A stretch of DNA of 64,000 nt from assembly GCF_017349315.1 (NCBI RefSeq), contig NZ_JAFMPP010000014.1, positions 1 through 64,000 on the forward strand, in the 5' to 3' direction. Position 1 is the stretch's first letter. The number at the start of each line of letters is the position of its first letter. The DNA comes from Jiella flava. GTDB taxonomy: Bacteria > Pseudomonadota > Alphaproteobacteria > Rhizobiales > Rhizobiaceae. Under the pieces are notes generated by a model. The model did not search any database. It was not told where the DNA came from and saw only the letters and a list, made by a program, of their open reading frames with translations. The position numbers and the translations under genes were made by a program. This document shows positions 1-10,347 of the stretch, piece after piece.

Positions 1-124
1 CGACAACGTGACCATGGACGTGGCGCTGATCGTGCCGATCGCGATGGAAGAAAAGCTGCGCTTCGCTATCCGCGAAGGCGGCCGCACCGTCGGCGCCGGC
101 ATCGTCGCCTCGATCGTCGAGTAA
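1..124 (+). CDS. tuf: Elongation factor Tu, C-terminal end (partial)
   Basis: The reading frame enters from the left edge and stops at TAA 122-124. The last 40 residues contain [17 protein letters not shown] and end [14 protein letters not shown], the conserved end of EF-Tu domain III. EF-Tu delivers aminoacyl-tRNA to the ribosome in the cytoplasm. Its position just before rpsJ is the normal str-to-S10 junction of alphaproteobacteria. Only the 3' end is visible, so length and start cannot be judged. Confidence 0.97.
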   Translation, partial: DNVTMDVALIVPIAMEEKLRFAIREGGRTVGAGIVASIVE

Positions 125-139
125 GCGACGGTTTCGCTC

Positions 140-188
140 AAGGGCCGGCGCGCCGCGGTCGATCAGGATCGCTCGGCGCCGGCCTTTT
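140..188 (+). terminator. Rho-independent-type terminator after tuf
   Basis: A perfect 9-bp GC stem (143-151 GGCCGGCGC with 176-184 GCGCCGGCC) is extended by G-T and A-T pairs and followed by TTTT at 185-188. It lies 18 bases after the tuf stop. It probably ends the str operon or attenuates read-through into rpsJ. Confidence 0.8.
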
Positions 189-313
189 GCTCCCCTTGGA
201 AGAGGGGCGCATGCGGGACGGGCACCCGCGCTTCGATTTGGCTGAAGAGAAGAATGACAAGCGCTCGGAGAAGGGCTGGCTTGCCGGTCACTTCCGACAG
301 AGGACAAGAAAAC

Positions 314-622
314 ATGAACGGCCAGAATATCCGCATCCGTCTGAAGGCGTTCGACCACCGGGTCCTCGACGCTTCGACGCGCGAGATCGTGTCGACGGCC
401 AAGCGCACCGGCGCGAACGTGCGCGGGCCGATCCCGCTGCCGACGCGCATCGAGAAGTTCACCGTCAACCGCTCGCCGCACGTCGACAAGAAGTCGCGTG
501 AGCAGTTCGAAATGCGCACCCACAAGCGGCTTCTCGACATCGTCGATCCGACGCCGCAGACGGTCGATGCGCTGATGAAGCTCGACCTCGCCGCCGGCGT
601 TGACGTCGAGATCAAGCTCTGA
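314..622 (+). CDS. rpsJ: 30S ribosomal protein S10
   Basis: A 102-residue protein, the usual S10 length, starting [19 protein letters not shown] and containing the conserved [14 protein letters not shown] and THKRLLDI blocks. S10 is in the head of the 30S subunit and, as NusE, also pairs with NusB in transcription antitermination. The start at 314 is preceded by AGAGGA at 299-304. A longer in-frame ATG at 254 lies before this Shine-Dalgarno site and was not used. First gene of the S10 operon; its promoter should lie in 189-298. Confidence 0.98.
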   Translation: MNGQNIRIRLKAFDHRVLDASTREIVSTAKRTGANVRGPIPLPTRIEKFTVNRSPHVDKKSREQFEMRTHKRLLDIVDPTPQTVDALMKLDLAAGVDVEIKL

Positions 623-647
623 TCCGAGCACGGGAAGGATAACGCCC

Positions 648-1373
648 ATGCGTTCAGGTGTGATTGCACAGAAGGTCGGCATGACCCGCGTCTATAACGA
701 CGCCGGCGAGCATGTTCCGGTCACCGTCCTGAAGGTCGAGAACCTACAGGTCGTCGCCCAGCGGACCCAGGAGAAGAACGGCTATACGGCCGTTCAGCTC
801 GGTGCGGGTCTTGCGAAGGTGAAGAATACGTCGAAGGCCATGCGGGGCGTCTTCGCCCAGGCCTCCGTCGAGCCGAAGCGCAAGCTCGTCGAGTTCCGCG
901 TTTCCGCGGACAACATGATCGACGTCGGTGCCGAAATCACCGCCGATCATTTCGTTCCCGGTCAGATGGTGGACGTGACCGGCACGTCGATCGGTAAGGG
1001 CTTTGCCGGCGCGATGAAGCGACACAACTTCGGTGGTCTTCGCGCCACCCACGGTGTGTCGGTCTCGCATCGCTCGCACGGTTCGACCGGTCAGCGCCAG
1101 GATCCGGGCAAGGTCTTCAAGAACAAGAAGATGGCCGGCCACATGGGTCAGGTTCGCGTGACCACGCAGAACCTCGAAATCGTGCGCACCGATCCGGAAA
1201 AGGGCTTGATCCTCGTTCGCGGCGCCGTGCCGGGTTCGAAGGGCGGCTGGATCGAGGTTCGCGACGCGGTGAAGGCTTCGCTGCCGGACAGCGCGCCGAA
1301 GCCGGCGGCGATCCGGACGGCGGCCAACGATGCGGCGAAAGTCGAAGCGACCGAGTCCGAGGGGGCCGAATAA
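648..1373 (+). CDS. rplC: 50S ribosomal protein L3
   Basis: A 241-residue protein starting [17 protein letters not shown]. The central basic loop ([17 protein letters not shown], then [14 protein letters not shown]) reaches the peptidyl-transferase region in known ribosomes. L3 nucleates 50S assembly. The C-terminal 25 or so residues are a low-complexity Ala/Glu tail, which makes it longer than the E. coli protein; such extensions occur in alphaproteobacteria. The start follows GGGAAGGA with normal spacing. Its stop codon overlaps the rplD start (TAATG). Confidence 0.98.
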   Translation: MRSGVIAQKVGMTRVYNDAGEHVPVTVLKVENLQVVAQRTQEKNGYTAVQLGAGLAKVKNTSKAMRGVFAQASVEPKRKLVEFRVSADNMIDVGAEITADHFVPGQMVDVTGTSIGKGFAGAMKRHNFGGLRATHGVSVSHRSHGSTGQRQDPGKVFKNKKMAGHMGQVRVTTQNLEIVRTDPEKGLILVRGAVPGSKGGWIEVRDAVKASLPDSAPKPAAIRTAANDAAKVEATESEGAE

Positions 1374-1993
1374 TGGATATCACGATCAAGAGCCTCGACG
1401 GGTCCGACGCCGGCAAAGTGACGCTGGCCGACGAGATCTTCGGTCTCGAGCCGCGCGAGGACATCCTCCAGCGTATGGTGCGCTGGCAGTTGGCCAAGCG
1501 TCAGCAGGGCACGCATCAGACTCTCGGACGGGCCGAAATCGCCCGCACCGGCGCCAAGCTCTACCGGCAGAAGGGAACCGGTCGTGCCCGTCACGGCTCG
1601 GCCCGCGCGCCGCAGTTCCGCGGCGGCGGCAAGGCCCATGGGCCGGTTTCGCGCAGCCATGCCCATGACCTGCCGAAGAAGTTCCGCGCGCTGGCGCTGA
1701 AGCATGCTCTGTCGGCGAAGGCGAAGTCGGGCGGCATCATCGTCGTCGACGAGCTGAAGGCTGACGAGGCCAAGACCAAGGCAACGGTCAAGCGCTTCGC
1801 CGATCTCGGCCTTGCCAACGCGCTGATCATCGGCGGCGCCGAACTCGACGAGAACTTCTCGCGCTCGGCTCGCAACATTCCGCACATCGACGTCCTGCCG
1901 GTGCAGGGCATCAATGTTTATGACATTCTGCGCCGGCAGACGCTGGTTCTGTCCAAGGCCGCAGTCGAGGCTCTCGAGGAGCGGTTCAAATGA
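1373..1993 (+). CDS. rplD: 50S ribosomal protein L4
   Basis: A 206-residue L4. The conserved loop ([18 protein letters not shown], residues about 62-80) extends into the exit tunnel in known structures. In E. coli L4 also represses its own operon; I see no obvious counterpart of that leader here. It starts inside the rplC stop codon and overlaps rplW by 4 bases, indicating translational coupling. Confidence 0.98.
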   Translation: MDITIKSLDGSDAGKVTLADEIFGLEPREDILQRMVRWQLAKRQQGTHQTLGRAEIARTGAKLYRQKGTGRARHGSARAPQFRGGGKAHGPVSRSHAHDLPKKFRALALKHALSAKAKSGGIIVVDELKADEAKTKATVKRFADLGLANALIIGGAELDENFSRSARNIPHIDVLPVQGINVYDILRRQTLVLSKAAVEALEERFK

Positions 1994-2283
1994 CCGATCT
2001 GCGCCACTATGACGTCATCACCTCGCCGGTGATCACCGAGAAGTCGACGCTCCTGTCGGAGTCCAATCAGGTGGTCTTCAATGTGCCGCTGACGACGACG
2101 AAGCCGCAGATCAAGGCTGCGGTGGAAAGCCTCTTCAACGTCAAGGTCACCGCCGTGAACATCCTCGTCCGCAAGGGCAAGGTCAAGCGCTTCCGCGGCC
2201 GCATCGGACGCCAGAGCGATCAGAAAAAAGCCGTCGTGACGTTGGCCGAGGGCCAGTCGATCGACGTGTCGACCGGACTCTGA
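1990..2283 (+). CDS. rplW: 50S ribosomal protein L23
   Basis: A 97-residue L23 with the typical start ([17 protein letters not shown]) and the central motif [20 protein letters not shown]23 sits at the tunnel exit and docks trigger factor and the signal recognition particle. Its ATG overlaps the rplD stop (ATGA). Confidence 0.98.
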   Translation: MTDLRHYDVITSPVITEKSTLLSESNQVVFNVPLTTTKPQIKAAVESLFNVKVTAVNILVRKGKVKRFRGRIGRQSDQKKAVVTLAEGQSIDVSTGL

Positions 2284-2305
2284 GCGGGACCGGAGGAATA
2301 GCGAG

Positions 2306-3142
2306 ATGGCACTGAAGAACTTCAAACCGAACACGCCGAGCCAGCGTCAGCTGGTCATCGTCGACCGTTCGGGCCTGCACAAAGGCAAGCCGGTCAAGCA
2401 TCTGACCGAGGGCCTCACCCAGAAGGGCGGGCGCAACAACACCGGTCGCGTGACCGCGCGCTATCAGGGCGGCGGTCACAAGCGGACCTACCGCATCATC
2501 GACTTCAAGCGTCGCAAGCTCGACGTGCCGGGGACGGTGGAGCGGCTCGAATACGATCCGAACCGCACCGCGTTCATCGCGCTGATCAAGTACGAGGACG
2601 GCGAACTCGCCTATATCCTCGCGCCGCAGCGCCTGTCGGCGGGCGACACGGTCGTCGCCGGTCTCTCGGGAGTCGACGTGAAGCCGGGCAACGCGATGCC
2701 GCTGGCGGCCATGCCGGTGGGCACCATCGTCCACAATGTGGAGATGAAACCGGAAAAGGGCGGTCAGATCGCCCGTTCGGCGGGTGCCTACGCGCAGCTC
2801 GTTGGCCGCGACCAGGGCATGGCGATCCTGCGCCTCAATTCGGGTGAACAGCGCCTCGTGCCGTCGTCGTGTTTTGCGACGGTTGGCGCGGTGTCCAACC
2901 CGGACCACGGCAACATCAATCTCGGCAAGGCGGGCCGCTCGCGCTGGCTCGGCAAGCGGCCGCATGTTCGCGGCGTCGCGATGAACCCGGTCGACCATCC
3001 GCACGGCGGTGGTGAAGGCCGCACCTCGGGCGGCCGTCATCCGGTGACCCCGTGGGGCAAGCCGACAAAGGGCAAGCGCACGCGCCAGAACAAGTCGACC
3101 GACAAGTTCATCATGCGTTCGCGCCACCAGCGCAAGAAATAA
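2306..3142 (+). CDS. rplB: 50S ribosomal protein L2
   Basis: A 278-residue L2 of normal length. The C-terminal [18 protein letters not shown] carries the histidine important for subunit association and peptidyl transfer. The N-terminal part binds 23S rRNA through an OB-like fold. It starts 22 bases after rplW with GGAGGA upstream. Confidence 0.98.
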   Translation: MALKNFKPNTPSQRQLVIVDRSGLHKGKPVKHLTEGLTQKGGRNNTGRVTARYQGGGHKRTYRIIDFKRRKLDVPGTVERLEYDPNRTAFIALIKYEDGELAYILAPQRLSAGDTVVAGLSGVDVKPGNAMPLAAMPVGTIVHNVEMKPEKGGQIARSAGAYAQLVGRDQGMAILRLNSGEQRLVPSSCFATVGAVSNPDHGNINLGKAGRSRWLGKRPHVRGVAMNPVDHPHGGGEGRTSGGRHPVTPWGKPTKGKRTRQNKSTDKFIMRSRHQRKK

Positions 3143-3154
3143 GGGAAACTTTCA

Positions 3155-3433
3155 ATGGCACGTTCTGTCTGGAAGGGCCCATTCGTCGATGGCTTTCTGC
3201 TGAAGAAGGCCGAGAAGGCCCAATCGAGCGGTCGCAACGACGTCATCAAGATCTGGACCCGGCGGTCGACGATTCTGCCGCAGTTCGTCGGTCTGACCTT
3301 CGGCGTCTACAACGGCAACAAGCACATTCCGGTCGCAGTGAGCGAGGACATGGTCGGACACAAGTTCGGCGAATTCGCTCCCACCCGGACCTATTACGGC
3401 CACGGCGCCGACAAGAAGGCGAAGAGGAAGTAA
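3155..3433 (+). CDS. rpsS: 30S ribosomal protein S19
   Basis: A 92-residue S19 with the conserved start ([15 protein letters not shown]) and the motif [17 protein letters not shown]. It forms a complex with S13 in the 30S head near the A-site tRNA. It lies 12 bases after rplB and 2 bases before rplV. Confidence 0.98.
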   Translation: MARSVWKGPFVDGFLLKKAEKAQSSGRNDVIKIWTRRSTILPQFVGLTFGVYNGNKHIPVAVSEDMVGHKFGEFAPTRTYYGHGADKKAKRK

Positions 3434-3435
3434 CC

Positions 3436-3824
3436 ATGGGCAAGGCGAAAGCCGAGCGTCGGCTTGCGGACAACGAGGCGAAGGCGATCGCCCGTTCCAT
3501 CCGCGTCAGCCCGCAGAAACTCAACCTGGTCGCGCAGATGATTCGCGGCAAGAAGGTCGATCGGGCCCTGGCGGACCTCACCTTCTCGCGCAAGCGGATC
3601 GCCGAAACGGTCAAGAAGACGCTGGAAAGCGCCATCGCAAACGCCGAGAACAACCATGATCTCGATGTCGACGCTCTGGTGGTCGCTGAAGCCTATGTCG
3701 GCAAGTCGATCACGATGAAGCGCTTCCATGCCCGTGGCCGTGGCCGCGCGAGCCGGGTCGAAAAGCCGTTCGCGCATCTGACCATCGTCGTGCGCGAAGT
3801 CGAGGAAGTCGAGGAGGCCGCGTA

Positions 3825-3825
<1 letters not shown>
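3436..3825 (+). CDS. rplV: 50S ribosomal protein L22
   Basis: A 129-residue L22 starting [17 protein letters not shown]. The first part is the globular domain ([19 protein letters not shown]). The beta-hairpin ending in [16 protein letters not shown] lines the exit tunnel, where macrolide-resistance changes occur in other bacteria. The frame is open far upstream, but the ATG at 3436, directly after the rpsS stop, matches the family start. Its stop overlaps rpsC (TAATG). Confidence 0.97.
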
Positions 3826-4526
<701 letters not shown>

Positions 4527-4564
4527 GGTCGCCTGAGGCCTTTTGAGAATTCGGAGTTGAAAAG

Positions 4565-4978
4565 ATGCTGCAGCCAAAGCGTACGAAGTACCGGAAAGCG
4601 TTCAAGGGACGCATTCACGGTACCGCCAAGGGCGGAACGGCACTCAATTTCGGCGCCTACGGCCTGAAGGCCCTGGAGCCGGAGCGGGTGACCGCTCGCC
4701 AGATCGAGGCAGCCCGCCGTGCGATCACGCGTCAGATGAAACGTCAGGGCCGGGTGTGGATCCGGATCTTCCCGGATCTTCCGGTGACGTCGAAGCCGAC
4801 CGAAGTCCGCATGGGTAAGGGCAAGGGCGGCGTCGACTACTGGGCGGCGCGGGTTCACCCTGGCCGGATCATGTTCGAGATCGACGGCGTTCCCGAGGAT
4901 ATCGCCCGCGAGGCTCTGCGCCTCGGCGCCGCGAAGCTTCCGGTGCGCACGCGCTTCATCCAGCGCATTGCGGAATAA
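4565..4978 (+). CDS. rplP: 50S ribosomal protein L16
   Basis: A 137-residue L16 with the usual start ([19 protein letters not shown]) and the motif [18 protein letters not shown], whose arginine is hydroxylated in E. coli. It organises the A-site region of 23S rRNA. The 38-base gap after rpsC carries only the ribosome binding site. Confidence 0.98.
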   Translation: MLQPKRTKYRKAFKGRIHGTAKGGTALNFGAYGLKALEPERVTARQIEAARRAITRQMKRQGRVWIRIFPDLPVTSKPTEVRMGKGKGGVDYWAARVHPGRIMFEIDGVPEDIAREALRLGAAKLPVRTRFIQRIAE

Positions 4979-4992
4979 TAGGAGAGTTTGAC

Positions 4993-5193
4993 GTGAAAGC
5001 TTCCGACGTCAGATCGATGACCCCGGACGAACTCACCGACGAGCTCGCCAAGCTGAAGAAAGAGCAGTTCAACCTGCGTTTCCAGCGGGCCACGGGTCAG
5101 CTCGAAAACACTGCGCGCGTGCGCCAGGTCCGCCGCGACATCGCGCGGATCAAGACGGCTGTCCGCGCCAAGGCGGACACGGCCAAGGCCTGA
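4993..5193 (+). CDS. rpmC: 50S ribosomal protein L29
   Basis: A 66-residue L29, a two-helix protein at the tunnel exit. Conserved core: [22 protein letters not shown]. It uses a GTG start (4993-4995) preceded by AGGAGAG; no ATG in this frame would give a full-length product. Confidence 0.96.
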   Translation: MKASDVRSMTPDELTDELAKLKKEQFNLRFQRATGQLENTARVRQVRRDIARIKTAVRAKADTAKA

Positions 5194-5204
5194 AGGACGA
5201 GACA

Positions 5205-5456
5205 ATGCCGAAACGCATCCTGCAGGGGACGGTTGTCTCCGACAAGAATGACAAGACCGTGGTGGTGCTGGTGGAACGCCGTTTCGCCCATCCACTGCTG
5301 AAGAAGACCGTGCGCCGGTCGAAGAAGTACAAGGCGCATGACGAAAGCAATCAGTGCAAGGTTGGCGATATCGTCTCCATCGAAGAGTCGCGACCGATCT
5401 CGAAGGACAAAAGCTGGATCGTCGTCTCCAGTGCGACGAGCCGAGCAGCAAGTTGA
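5205..5456 (+). CDS. rpsQ: 30S ribosomal protein S17
   Basis: An 83-residue S17 with an OB fold. It starts [18 protein letters not shown] and contains [18 protein letters not shown], the usual rRNA-binding strand. It is an early 30S assembly protein and the last gene before a 66-base spacer that marks the S10/spc junction. Confidence 0.97.
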   Translation: MPKRILQGTVVSDKNDKTVVVLVERRFAHPLLKKTVRRSKKYKAHDESNQCKVGDIVSIEESRPISKDKSWIVVSSATSRAAS

Positions 5457-5522
5457 ACTTTTTCGCCAGGTTCGCCGCACCCAGCGGCGCTCCCGGTGGT
5501 AATCTTTTGAAGGCGGCCTGAC

Positions 5523-5891
5523 ATGATTCAGATGCAAACAAACCTCGACGTGGCCGATAATTCCGGCGCCCGTCGTGTCATGTGCATCAAGGTGCTGGGC
5601 GGTTCGAAGCGGAAGTACGCCTCGGTCGGCGACGTCATCGTCGTGTCCGTCAAGGAGGCGATCCCGCGGGGCCGCGTCAAGAAGGGCGACGTGATGAAGG
5701 CCGTGGTGGTGCGTACCGCCAAGGACATCCGCCGCGCCGACGGTTCGGTGATCCGGTTCGACCGGAACGCCGCCGTCCTGATCGACAACAAGAAGGAGCC
5801 GATCGGCACCCGTATCTTCGGCCCGGTTCCCCGCGAGCTTCGCGGTAAGAACCACATGAAGATCGTGTCGCTCGCCCCCGAAGTTCTTTAA
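5523..5891 (+). CDS. rplN: 50S ribosomal protein L14
   Basis: A 122-residue L14 starting [18 protein letters not shown], the exact family length and start. It contacts 16S rRNA in bridge B5/B8. It is the first gene of the spc section and follows a 66-base gap. Confidence 0.98.
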   Translation: MIQMQTNLDVADNSGARRVMCIKVLGGSKRKYASVGDVIVVSVKEAIPRGRVKKGDVMKAVVVRTAKDIRRADGSVIRFDRNAAVLIDNKKEPIGTRIFGPVPRELRGKNHMKIVSLAPEVL

Positions 5892-5905
5892 GAGGAGAGC
5901 GGACG

Positions 5906-6220
5906 ATGCAGAAGATCCGCAAGGGCGACACCGTCGTCGTGCTCGCCGGCAAGGACAAGGGCCGGTCGGGTGAAGTCATCCAGGTGATGCCGAAGGAGAA
6001 CCGTGCGCTGGTTCGTGGCATCAACATGGTCAAGCGCCACCAGCGTCAGACCGCCTCGCAGGAGGCCGGGATCATCGCCAAGGAAGCGCCGATTCACCTG
6101 TCGAATCTGGCCTATGCCGATCCCAAGGATGGCAAGCCGACCCGGGTGGGCATCAAGATCTTGGAGGACGGCACGAAGCTGCGCGTCGCCAAGCGTTCAG
6201 GGGAAGAGATCAATGGCTGA
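5906..6220 (+). CDS. rplX: 50S ribosomal protein L24
   Basis: A 104-residue L24 with an N-terminal KOW motif ([19 protein letters not shown]), followed by [12 protein letters not shown]. It initiates 50S assembly. It begins 14 bases after rplN with AGAGGAGAG upstream and overlaps rplE by 8 bases. Confidence 0.98.
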   Translation: MQKIRKGDTVVVLAGKDKGRSGEVIQVMPKENRALVRGINMVKRHQRQTASQEAGIIAKEAPIHLSNLAYADPKDGKPTRVGIKILEDGTKLRVAKRSGEEING

Positions 6221-6776
6221 AGCCGCCACTTACGAGCCTCGCCTGAAGCGTGTCTATCGCGAGGACATCCGCAAGGCCATGCAGGAGCAGTTCTCCTACG
6301 AGAACAACATGCAGGTTCCGCGGCTCGACAAGATCGTGATCAACATGGGCGTCGGTGAAGCCACCGGCGATTCCAAGAAGCCGTCGGTCGCCGCCGAGGA
6401 TCTTGCCAAGATCGCCGGTCAGAAGCCGGTCATCACCCGCGCCACGAAGTCGATCGCCGGCTTCAAGGTGCGTGAGGGCATGCCGATCGGCTGCAAGGTC
6501 ACGCTGCGCCGCGAGCGCATGTATGAGTTTATGGATCGTCTGATCCAGGTCGCTCTGCCCCGGGTCCGCGACTTCCGTGGCCTCAACCCGAAGAGCTTTG
6601 ACGGCCGTGGCAACTTCGCCATGGGCATCAAGGAGCACATCGTGTTCCCCGAGATCAACTACGACAAGGTTGATCAGATGTGGGGCATGGACATCATCGT
6701 TTGTACGACGGCCAAGACGGACGAGGAAGCGCGCGCCCTTCTCAAGGCGTTCAACTTCCCCTTCCGCCAGCATTGA
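6213..6776 (+). CDS. rplE: 50S ribosomal protein L5
   Basis: A 187-residue L5 starting [18 protein letters not shown], with [12 protein letters not shown] and the C-terminal [12 protein letters not shown] block. It binds 5S rRNA and the P-site tRNA elbow. The ATG at 6213 lies inside rplX, with GGGGAAGAG upstream. A longer open frame exists but has no family similarity before this point. Confidence 0.97.
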   Translation: MAEAATYEPRLKRVYREDIRKAMQEQFSYENNMQVPRLDKIVINMGVGEATGDSKKPSVAAEDLAKIAGQKPVITRATKSIAGFKVREGMPIGCKVTLRRERMYEFMDRLIQVALPRVRDFRGLNPKSFDGRGNFAMGIKEHIVFPEINYDKVDQMWGMDIIVCTTAKTDEEARALLKAFNFPFRQH

Positions 6777-6810
6777 CGCCTGTAACGGCAGACGAGCAAA
6801 GGACGAGACA

Positions 6811-7116
6811 ATGGCCAAGAAGGGCATGATCGAGCAGAACAAGCGCCGCCAGAACATGGTGGCGAAATACGCCGCCAAGCGGGCTGCTCTGAAGGCGATC
6901 ACCAAGAATGCCGACGCTCCGATGGAAGAGCGTTTCAAGGCGCAGCTGCAGCTCGCCGAGCTGCCGCGCAACGGGTCGAAGGTGCGCATTCGCAATCGCT
7001 GCGAAGTCACCGGTCGCCCGCGCGCCTACTATCGCAAGCTCAAGATGAGCCGTATCGCGCTCCGGGAACTGGGCAATAACGGCCAGATTCCTGGCATCGT
7101 GAAGTCGAGCTGGTAA
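6811..7116 (+). CDS. rpsN: 30S ribosomal protein S14 (zinc-free type)
   Basis: A 101-residue S14 of the long form, like E. coli. It starts [14 protein letters not shown] and ends [11 protein letters not shown]. The paired CxxC motifs of the short zinc form are absent: only one cysteine, in [12 protein letters not shown], is seen. The ATG at 6811 follows GGACGAG; the frame is open upstream but without similarity. Confidence 0.97.
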   Translation: MAKKGMIEQNKRRQNMVAKYAAKRAALKAITKNADAPMEERFKAQLQLAELPRNGSKVRIRNRCEVTGRPRAYYRKLKMSRIALRELGNNGQIPGIVKSSW

Positions 7117-7128
7117 GGAGGATACGCT

Positions 7129-7527
7129 ATGTCGATGTCTGATCCGCTCGGCGATATGCTGACCCGCATCCGCAATGCGGTGCTGCGCAACAAGTCCTCG
7201 GTCTCCACGCCGGCTTCCAAGCTGCGTGGCCGCGTGCTCGACGTCTTGAAGGACGAGGGCTACATCCGCGGCTATACGCTCACCGATTTCGATAACGGCA
7301 AGTCCGAGTTCGAGATTGAGCTGAAGTACTACGAGGGCCAGCCGGTGATCCGTGAGATCGCCCGCGTTTCCAAGCCCGGGCGCCGCGTCTATGTGTCGGC
7401 CAAGACGATCCCGCAGGTCGCCAACGGCCTCGGTATCTCGGTGCTGTCGACGCCGAAGGGCGTGATGGCCGACCACAATGCTCGCGAGCAGAACGTGGGC
7501 GGCGAGATTCTCTGCCGGGTCTTCTGA
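7129..7527 (+). CDS. rpsH: 30S ribosomal protein S8
   Basis: A 132-residue S8 ([18 protein letters not shown] near the start, [20 protein letters not shown] near the end). It binds the central domain of 16S rRNA and in E. coli regulates the spc operon translationally. Two ATGs (7129 and 7135) are possible; AAGGAGGA precedes the first with better spacing. Confidence 0.97.
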   Translation: MSMSDPLGDMLTRIRNAVLRNKSSVSTPASKLRGRVLDVLKDEGYIRGYTLTDFDNGKSEFEIELKYYEGQPVIREIARVSKPGRRVYVSAKTIPQVANGLGISVLSTPKGVMADHNAREQNVGGEILCRVF

Positions 7528-7663
7528 TCCGGTGTCAGATATGCGATAGAGCGGCGATCGTGGCGGCTTGACGCTGCGTTCGCCGTTCCCGCGCATTTAA
7601 GCCACGCATGGACCCGTCGCCTTCACGGGCACAAGGCGGCCATGAACGAAACAGGGTTTCGAA

Positions 7664-8197
7664 ATGTCTCGTATTGGTAAGAAGCCGGTGGCCATTCCCG
7701 ATGGCGTCACCGCCGCGGTCGACGGCCAGACGGTCAAGGCCAAGGGCCCCAAGGGCGAACTGTCCTTCGTCGTCAACGACGAGGTTCTGGTGAAGCTCGA
7801 GGACGGCGCCATCTCGGTCGATCCGCGCGATCAGTCGAAGGATGCCCGCTCCAAGTGGGGCATGTCGCGCACGATGATCGCCAACATCCTGGCGGGTGTG
7901 AAGACGGGCTTCGAGAAGAAGCTCGAGATCAACGGTGTCGGCTACCGCGCCGCCATGCAGGGCAAGAACCTGCAGCTGTCGCTGGGCTTCTCCCACGAGG
8001 TCGTCTACCAGACGCCCGAGGGCATTCAGATCCAGGTGCCGAAGCCGACCGAAATCATCGTGTCGGGCATCGACAAGCAGCGCGTCGGCCAGGTCGCCGC
8101 GGAGATCCGCGAGTATCGCGGTCCCGAGCCTTACAAGGGCAAGGGTGTGAAGTACGCGAACGAGACGATCGTTCGTAAGGAAGGCAAGAAGAAGTAA
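7664..8197 (+). CDS. rplF: 50S ribosomal protein L6
   Basis: A 177-residue L6 starting [17 protein letters not shown], with two copies of the L6 fold and the C-terminal signature [21 protein letters not shown]. It lies near the factor-binding site. A 136-base spacer separates it from rpsH, unusually long inside this operon. Confidence 0.98.
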   Translation: MSRIGKKPVAIPDGVTAAVDGQTVKAKGPKGELSFVVNDEVLVKLEDGAISVDPRDQSKDARSKWGMSRTMIANILAGVKTGFEKKLEINGVGYRAAMQGKNLQLSLGFSHEVVYQTPEGIQIQVPKPTEIIVSGIDKQRVGQVAAEIREYRGPEPYKGKGVKYANETIVRKEGKKK

Positions 8198-8205
8198 GGT
8201 TCGTC

Positions 8206-8568
8206 ATGGCTACTCCTAAGGAATCGCTGCGGCGCCGTGCTTCGCGGATCCGCCGCTCGCTGAAGAAGGTTGCGAATGGTCGTCCGCGGCTGTCCGTGCA
8301 CCGTTCGTCGAAGAACATCTACGCTCAGGTCATCGATGATGAGGCGGGCCGTACGCTTGCTTCGGCCTCGAGTCTCGAGCCGTCGCTCCGCAAGGAGCTG
8401 AAGACCGGCGCCGACGTCGCCGCGGCCCAGGCCGTTGGCAAGCTCGTCGCCGAGCGTGCCAAGGAAGCCGGCGTCACCGACGTCGTCTTCGATCGCGGCG
8501 CCTTCATCTATCACGGGCGGGTCAAGGCAGTTGCCGACTCCGCGCGCGAGGCCGGTCTGAACTTCTGA
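8206..8568 (+). CDS. rplR: 50S ribosomal protein L18
   Basis: A 120-residue L18 with an N-terminal basic segment ([19 protein letters not shown]) and the motif [18 protein letters not shown]. It anchors 5S rRNA with L5. It starts 8 bases after rplF. Confidence 0.98.
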   Translation: MATPKESLRRRASRIRRSLKKVANGRPRLSVHRSSKNIYAQVIDDEAGRTLASASSLEPSLRKELKTGADVAAAQAVGKLVAERAKEAGVTDVVFDRGAFIYHGRVKAVADSAREAGLNF

Positions 8569-8593
8569 TCGGCCCAAAAGGCTTTATTCGATG

Positions 8594-8640
8594 GCGTGAA
8601 TGCGCTATCGCATCACGCGGCCGCCTGATGAGGGCGGCCG
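8594..8640 (+). repeat. Two hairpins between rplR and rpsE
   Basis: Two inverted repeats abut each other. The first is 8594-8604 with 8609-8618 (11-base arm, one base missing on the right). The second is 8618-8625 CGGCCGCC with 8633-8640 GGCGGCCG, with a 7-base loop. No T-run follows, so this looks more like an mRNA processing or pausing element than a terminator. It sits in a 111-base spacer inside an otherwise compact operon. Confidence 0.6.
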
Positions 8641-8679
8641 TTCCCATGGACGCCTCCGGAAAAGAACAAGGAACAGGAT

Positions 8680-9264
8680 ATGGCGCCTCGCAATGAACGC
8701 AATGATCGCCGTGACGATCATGACGACGGCTTTGTTGACAAGCTCGTCCACATCAATCGTGTCGCGAAAGTCGTGAAGGGCGGCCGTCGCTTCGGCTTTG
8801 CCGCGCTCGTCGTCGTCGGCGACCTGAAGGGCCGCGTCGGCTTCGGTCACGGCAAGGCGCGCGAAGTGCCGGAAGCGATCCGCAAGGCGACGGAAGCCGC
8901 CAAGCGCGATCTGATTTTCGTGCCGCTGCGCGACGCCCGCACGCTGCATCACGACGTCGCGGGCCGCCATGGTGCCGGCAAGGTCATCCTGCGCACCGCC
9001 GAGGCCGGTACCGGTATCATCGCCGGTGGCCCGATGCGTGCCGTGTTCGAAGCCGTCGGCATGCATGACGTCGTCGCCAAGTCGCTCGGCTCGTCGAACC
9101 CGTACAACATGGTTCGCGCCACCTTCGATGCGTTGAAGAACGCGACCCATCCGAAAGACGTCGCTGCGCGCCGCGGCATCAAGTATTCGACGCTGCAGGC
9201 TCGCCGCCGTGATCACACCGGTGCGGCTCCGGCTGCTGCCGAAGAAGCCGCTGCGGCGGAATAA
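8680..9264 (+). CDS. rpsE: 30S ribosomal protein S5
   Basis: A 194-residue S5. The dsRNA-binding-like N-terminal half shows [19 protein letters not shown] and [18 protein letters not shown]. The second half contains [21 protein letters not shown]5 controls decoding accuracy and mRNA helicase activity of the 30S. The C-terminus has a short Ala/Glu-rich tail, and GGAACAGGAT precedes the ATG. Confidence 0.98.
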   Translation: MAPRNERNDRRDDHDDGFVDKLVHINRVAKVVKGGRRFGFAALVVVGDLKGRVGFGHGKAREVPEAIRKATEAAKRDLIFVPLRDARTLHHDVAGRHGAGKVILRTAEAGTGIIAGGPMRAVFEAVGMHDVVAKSLGSSNPYNMVRATFDALKNATHPKDVAARRGIKYSTLQARRRDHTGAAPAAAEEAAAAE

Positions 9265-9304
9265 CCTGGCCGGCCTTCGTGCCATCGTTTGAAGGAGCCT
9301 GAGC

Positions 9305-9508
9305 ATGGCCAAGAACACGCCCGCCGGCAAGACGGTCACCGTCCAGCAGATCGGCAGCCCCATCCGTCGTCCGAAGGACCAGCGCCAGACGTTGGTCGGC
9401 CTCGGCCTCGGCAAGATGAACCGTCGGCGCACCCTGGAAGACACGCCCGCTATTCGCGGGATGATCGCCAAGGTCGCTCACATGGTTCGCGTCGTCGACG
9501 AAGCCTGA
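9305..9508 (+). CDS. rpmD: 50S ribosomal protein L30
   Basis: A 67-residue L30 with [20 protein letters not shown] and the [15 protein letters not shown] core. It is a peripheral 50S protein, absent from some bacteria but usual in this group. It starts 40 bases after rpsE with AAGGAG upstream. Confidence 0.97.
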   Translation: MAKNTPAGKTVTVQQIGSPIRRPKDQRQTLVGLGLGKMNRRRTLEDTPAIRGMIAKVAHMVRVVDEA

Positions 9509-9527
9509 CATCCATTCGGCAGTGCGG

Positions 9528-9547
9528 GGCCCGCGCTTTTGCGGGCC
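9528..9547 (+). terminator. GC hairpin between rpmD and rplO
   Basis: A 7-bp stem, GGCCCGC (9528-9534) with GCGGGCC (9541-9547), closes a GCTTTT loop and is followed by only two T. It could be a weak attenuator or an RNA processing site; the operon clearly continues past it. Confidence 0.5.
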
Positions 9548-9619
9548 TTCGAACCCCTTTTACCAGGCGGCCCGTCGAAGCGCTGAATGCAGCTCACGCG
9601 GTGGCCAAGGAGAAGAGAC

Positions 9620-10108
9620 ATGAAACTCAACGAGCTTTCCGACATGGACGGCGCCACCCATTCGCGTAAGCGTCTGGGTCGCGGTATCGGGTCGGGCAAG
9701 GGCAAGACCGGCGGGCGCGGCGTCAAAGGCCAGAAGTCCCGTTCGGGCGTCGCCATCAACGCCTTCGAGGGCGGCCAGATGCCGCTCTACCGGCGTCTGC
9801 CGAAGCGCGGCTTCGTCAACATCTTCGCCAAGAAGTACAACGTCGTTTCGGTCGGCCGCCTGCAGCAGGCCGTCGATGCGGGTAAGCTCGACGCCTCGGC
9901 CCCGGTCGATGCGGCGGCGCTGATCGCGGCGGGCGTCCTGCGCCGCGCCAAGGACGGCGTGCGTCTCCTCGGCGACGGCGATCTGAGCGCCAAGCTGACG
10001 ATCACCGTTGCCGGTGCGTCGAAGTCGGCGGCGGAGAAGGTCGAGAAGGCCGGTGGTTCGCTCACCACGACCGTCGCCCGCAAGAGCGGCGAATCGGCCG
10101 AGGCCTGA
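9620..10108 (+). CDS. rplO: 50S ribosomal protein L15
   Basis: A 162-residue L15 starting [18 protein letters not shown], with the Gly-rich RNA-binding segment ([20 protein letters not shown]) and [17 protein letters not shown]. It is a late 50S assembly protein. The ATG at 9620 follows AAGGAGAAG; an upstream in-frame ATG at 9587 lacks family similarity. Confidence 0.98.
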   Translation: MKLNELSDMDGATHSRKRLGRGIGSGKGKTGGRGVKGQKSRSGVAINAFEGGQMPLYRRLPKRGFVNIFAKKYNVVSVGRLQQAVDAGKLDASAPVDAAALIAAGVLRRAKDGVRLLGDGDLSAKLTITVAGASKSAAEKVEKAGGSLTTTVARKSGESAEA

Positions 10109-10132
10109 TCTCGGTCCGATCCGTGCATTGTT

Positions 10133-10156
10133 GTCGGCCGGATCCGTCCGGCCGAC
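10133..10156 (+). repeat. Perfect 10-bp hairpin with TCCG loop before secY
   Basis: GTCGGCCGGA (10133-10142) pairs perfectly with TCCGGCCGAC (10147-10156) around a TCCG tetraloop. No T-run follows. It lies at the start of the 239-base rplO-secY spacer and may set the rplO 3' end or modulate secY expression. Confidence 0.6.
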
Positions 10157-10347
10157 GTCACCTCACGGGTGGGGCATCCACGAATTCACGCGCCGGTTCG
10201 AAGTGGAACGAAATTGGGCGCTTGCGTGGCGAAGCTCACCCGCTTATCTGACGGGTCTCGGCAAAAGGTCCGTCTTCTGCCCGAGTTCGGTCGGGCGCCT
10301 GACGCGCTGCTCGGCCTCATGCGGGACAAACCGGGGAGCTCCTCGTC

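Noticed and set aside
163-669. Open frame on the minus strand across rpsJ
   Set aside because: It lies opposite a certain ribosomal gene, has Ser/Arg-rich composition and no recognisable motif; a shadow of GC-rich codon use.
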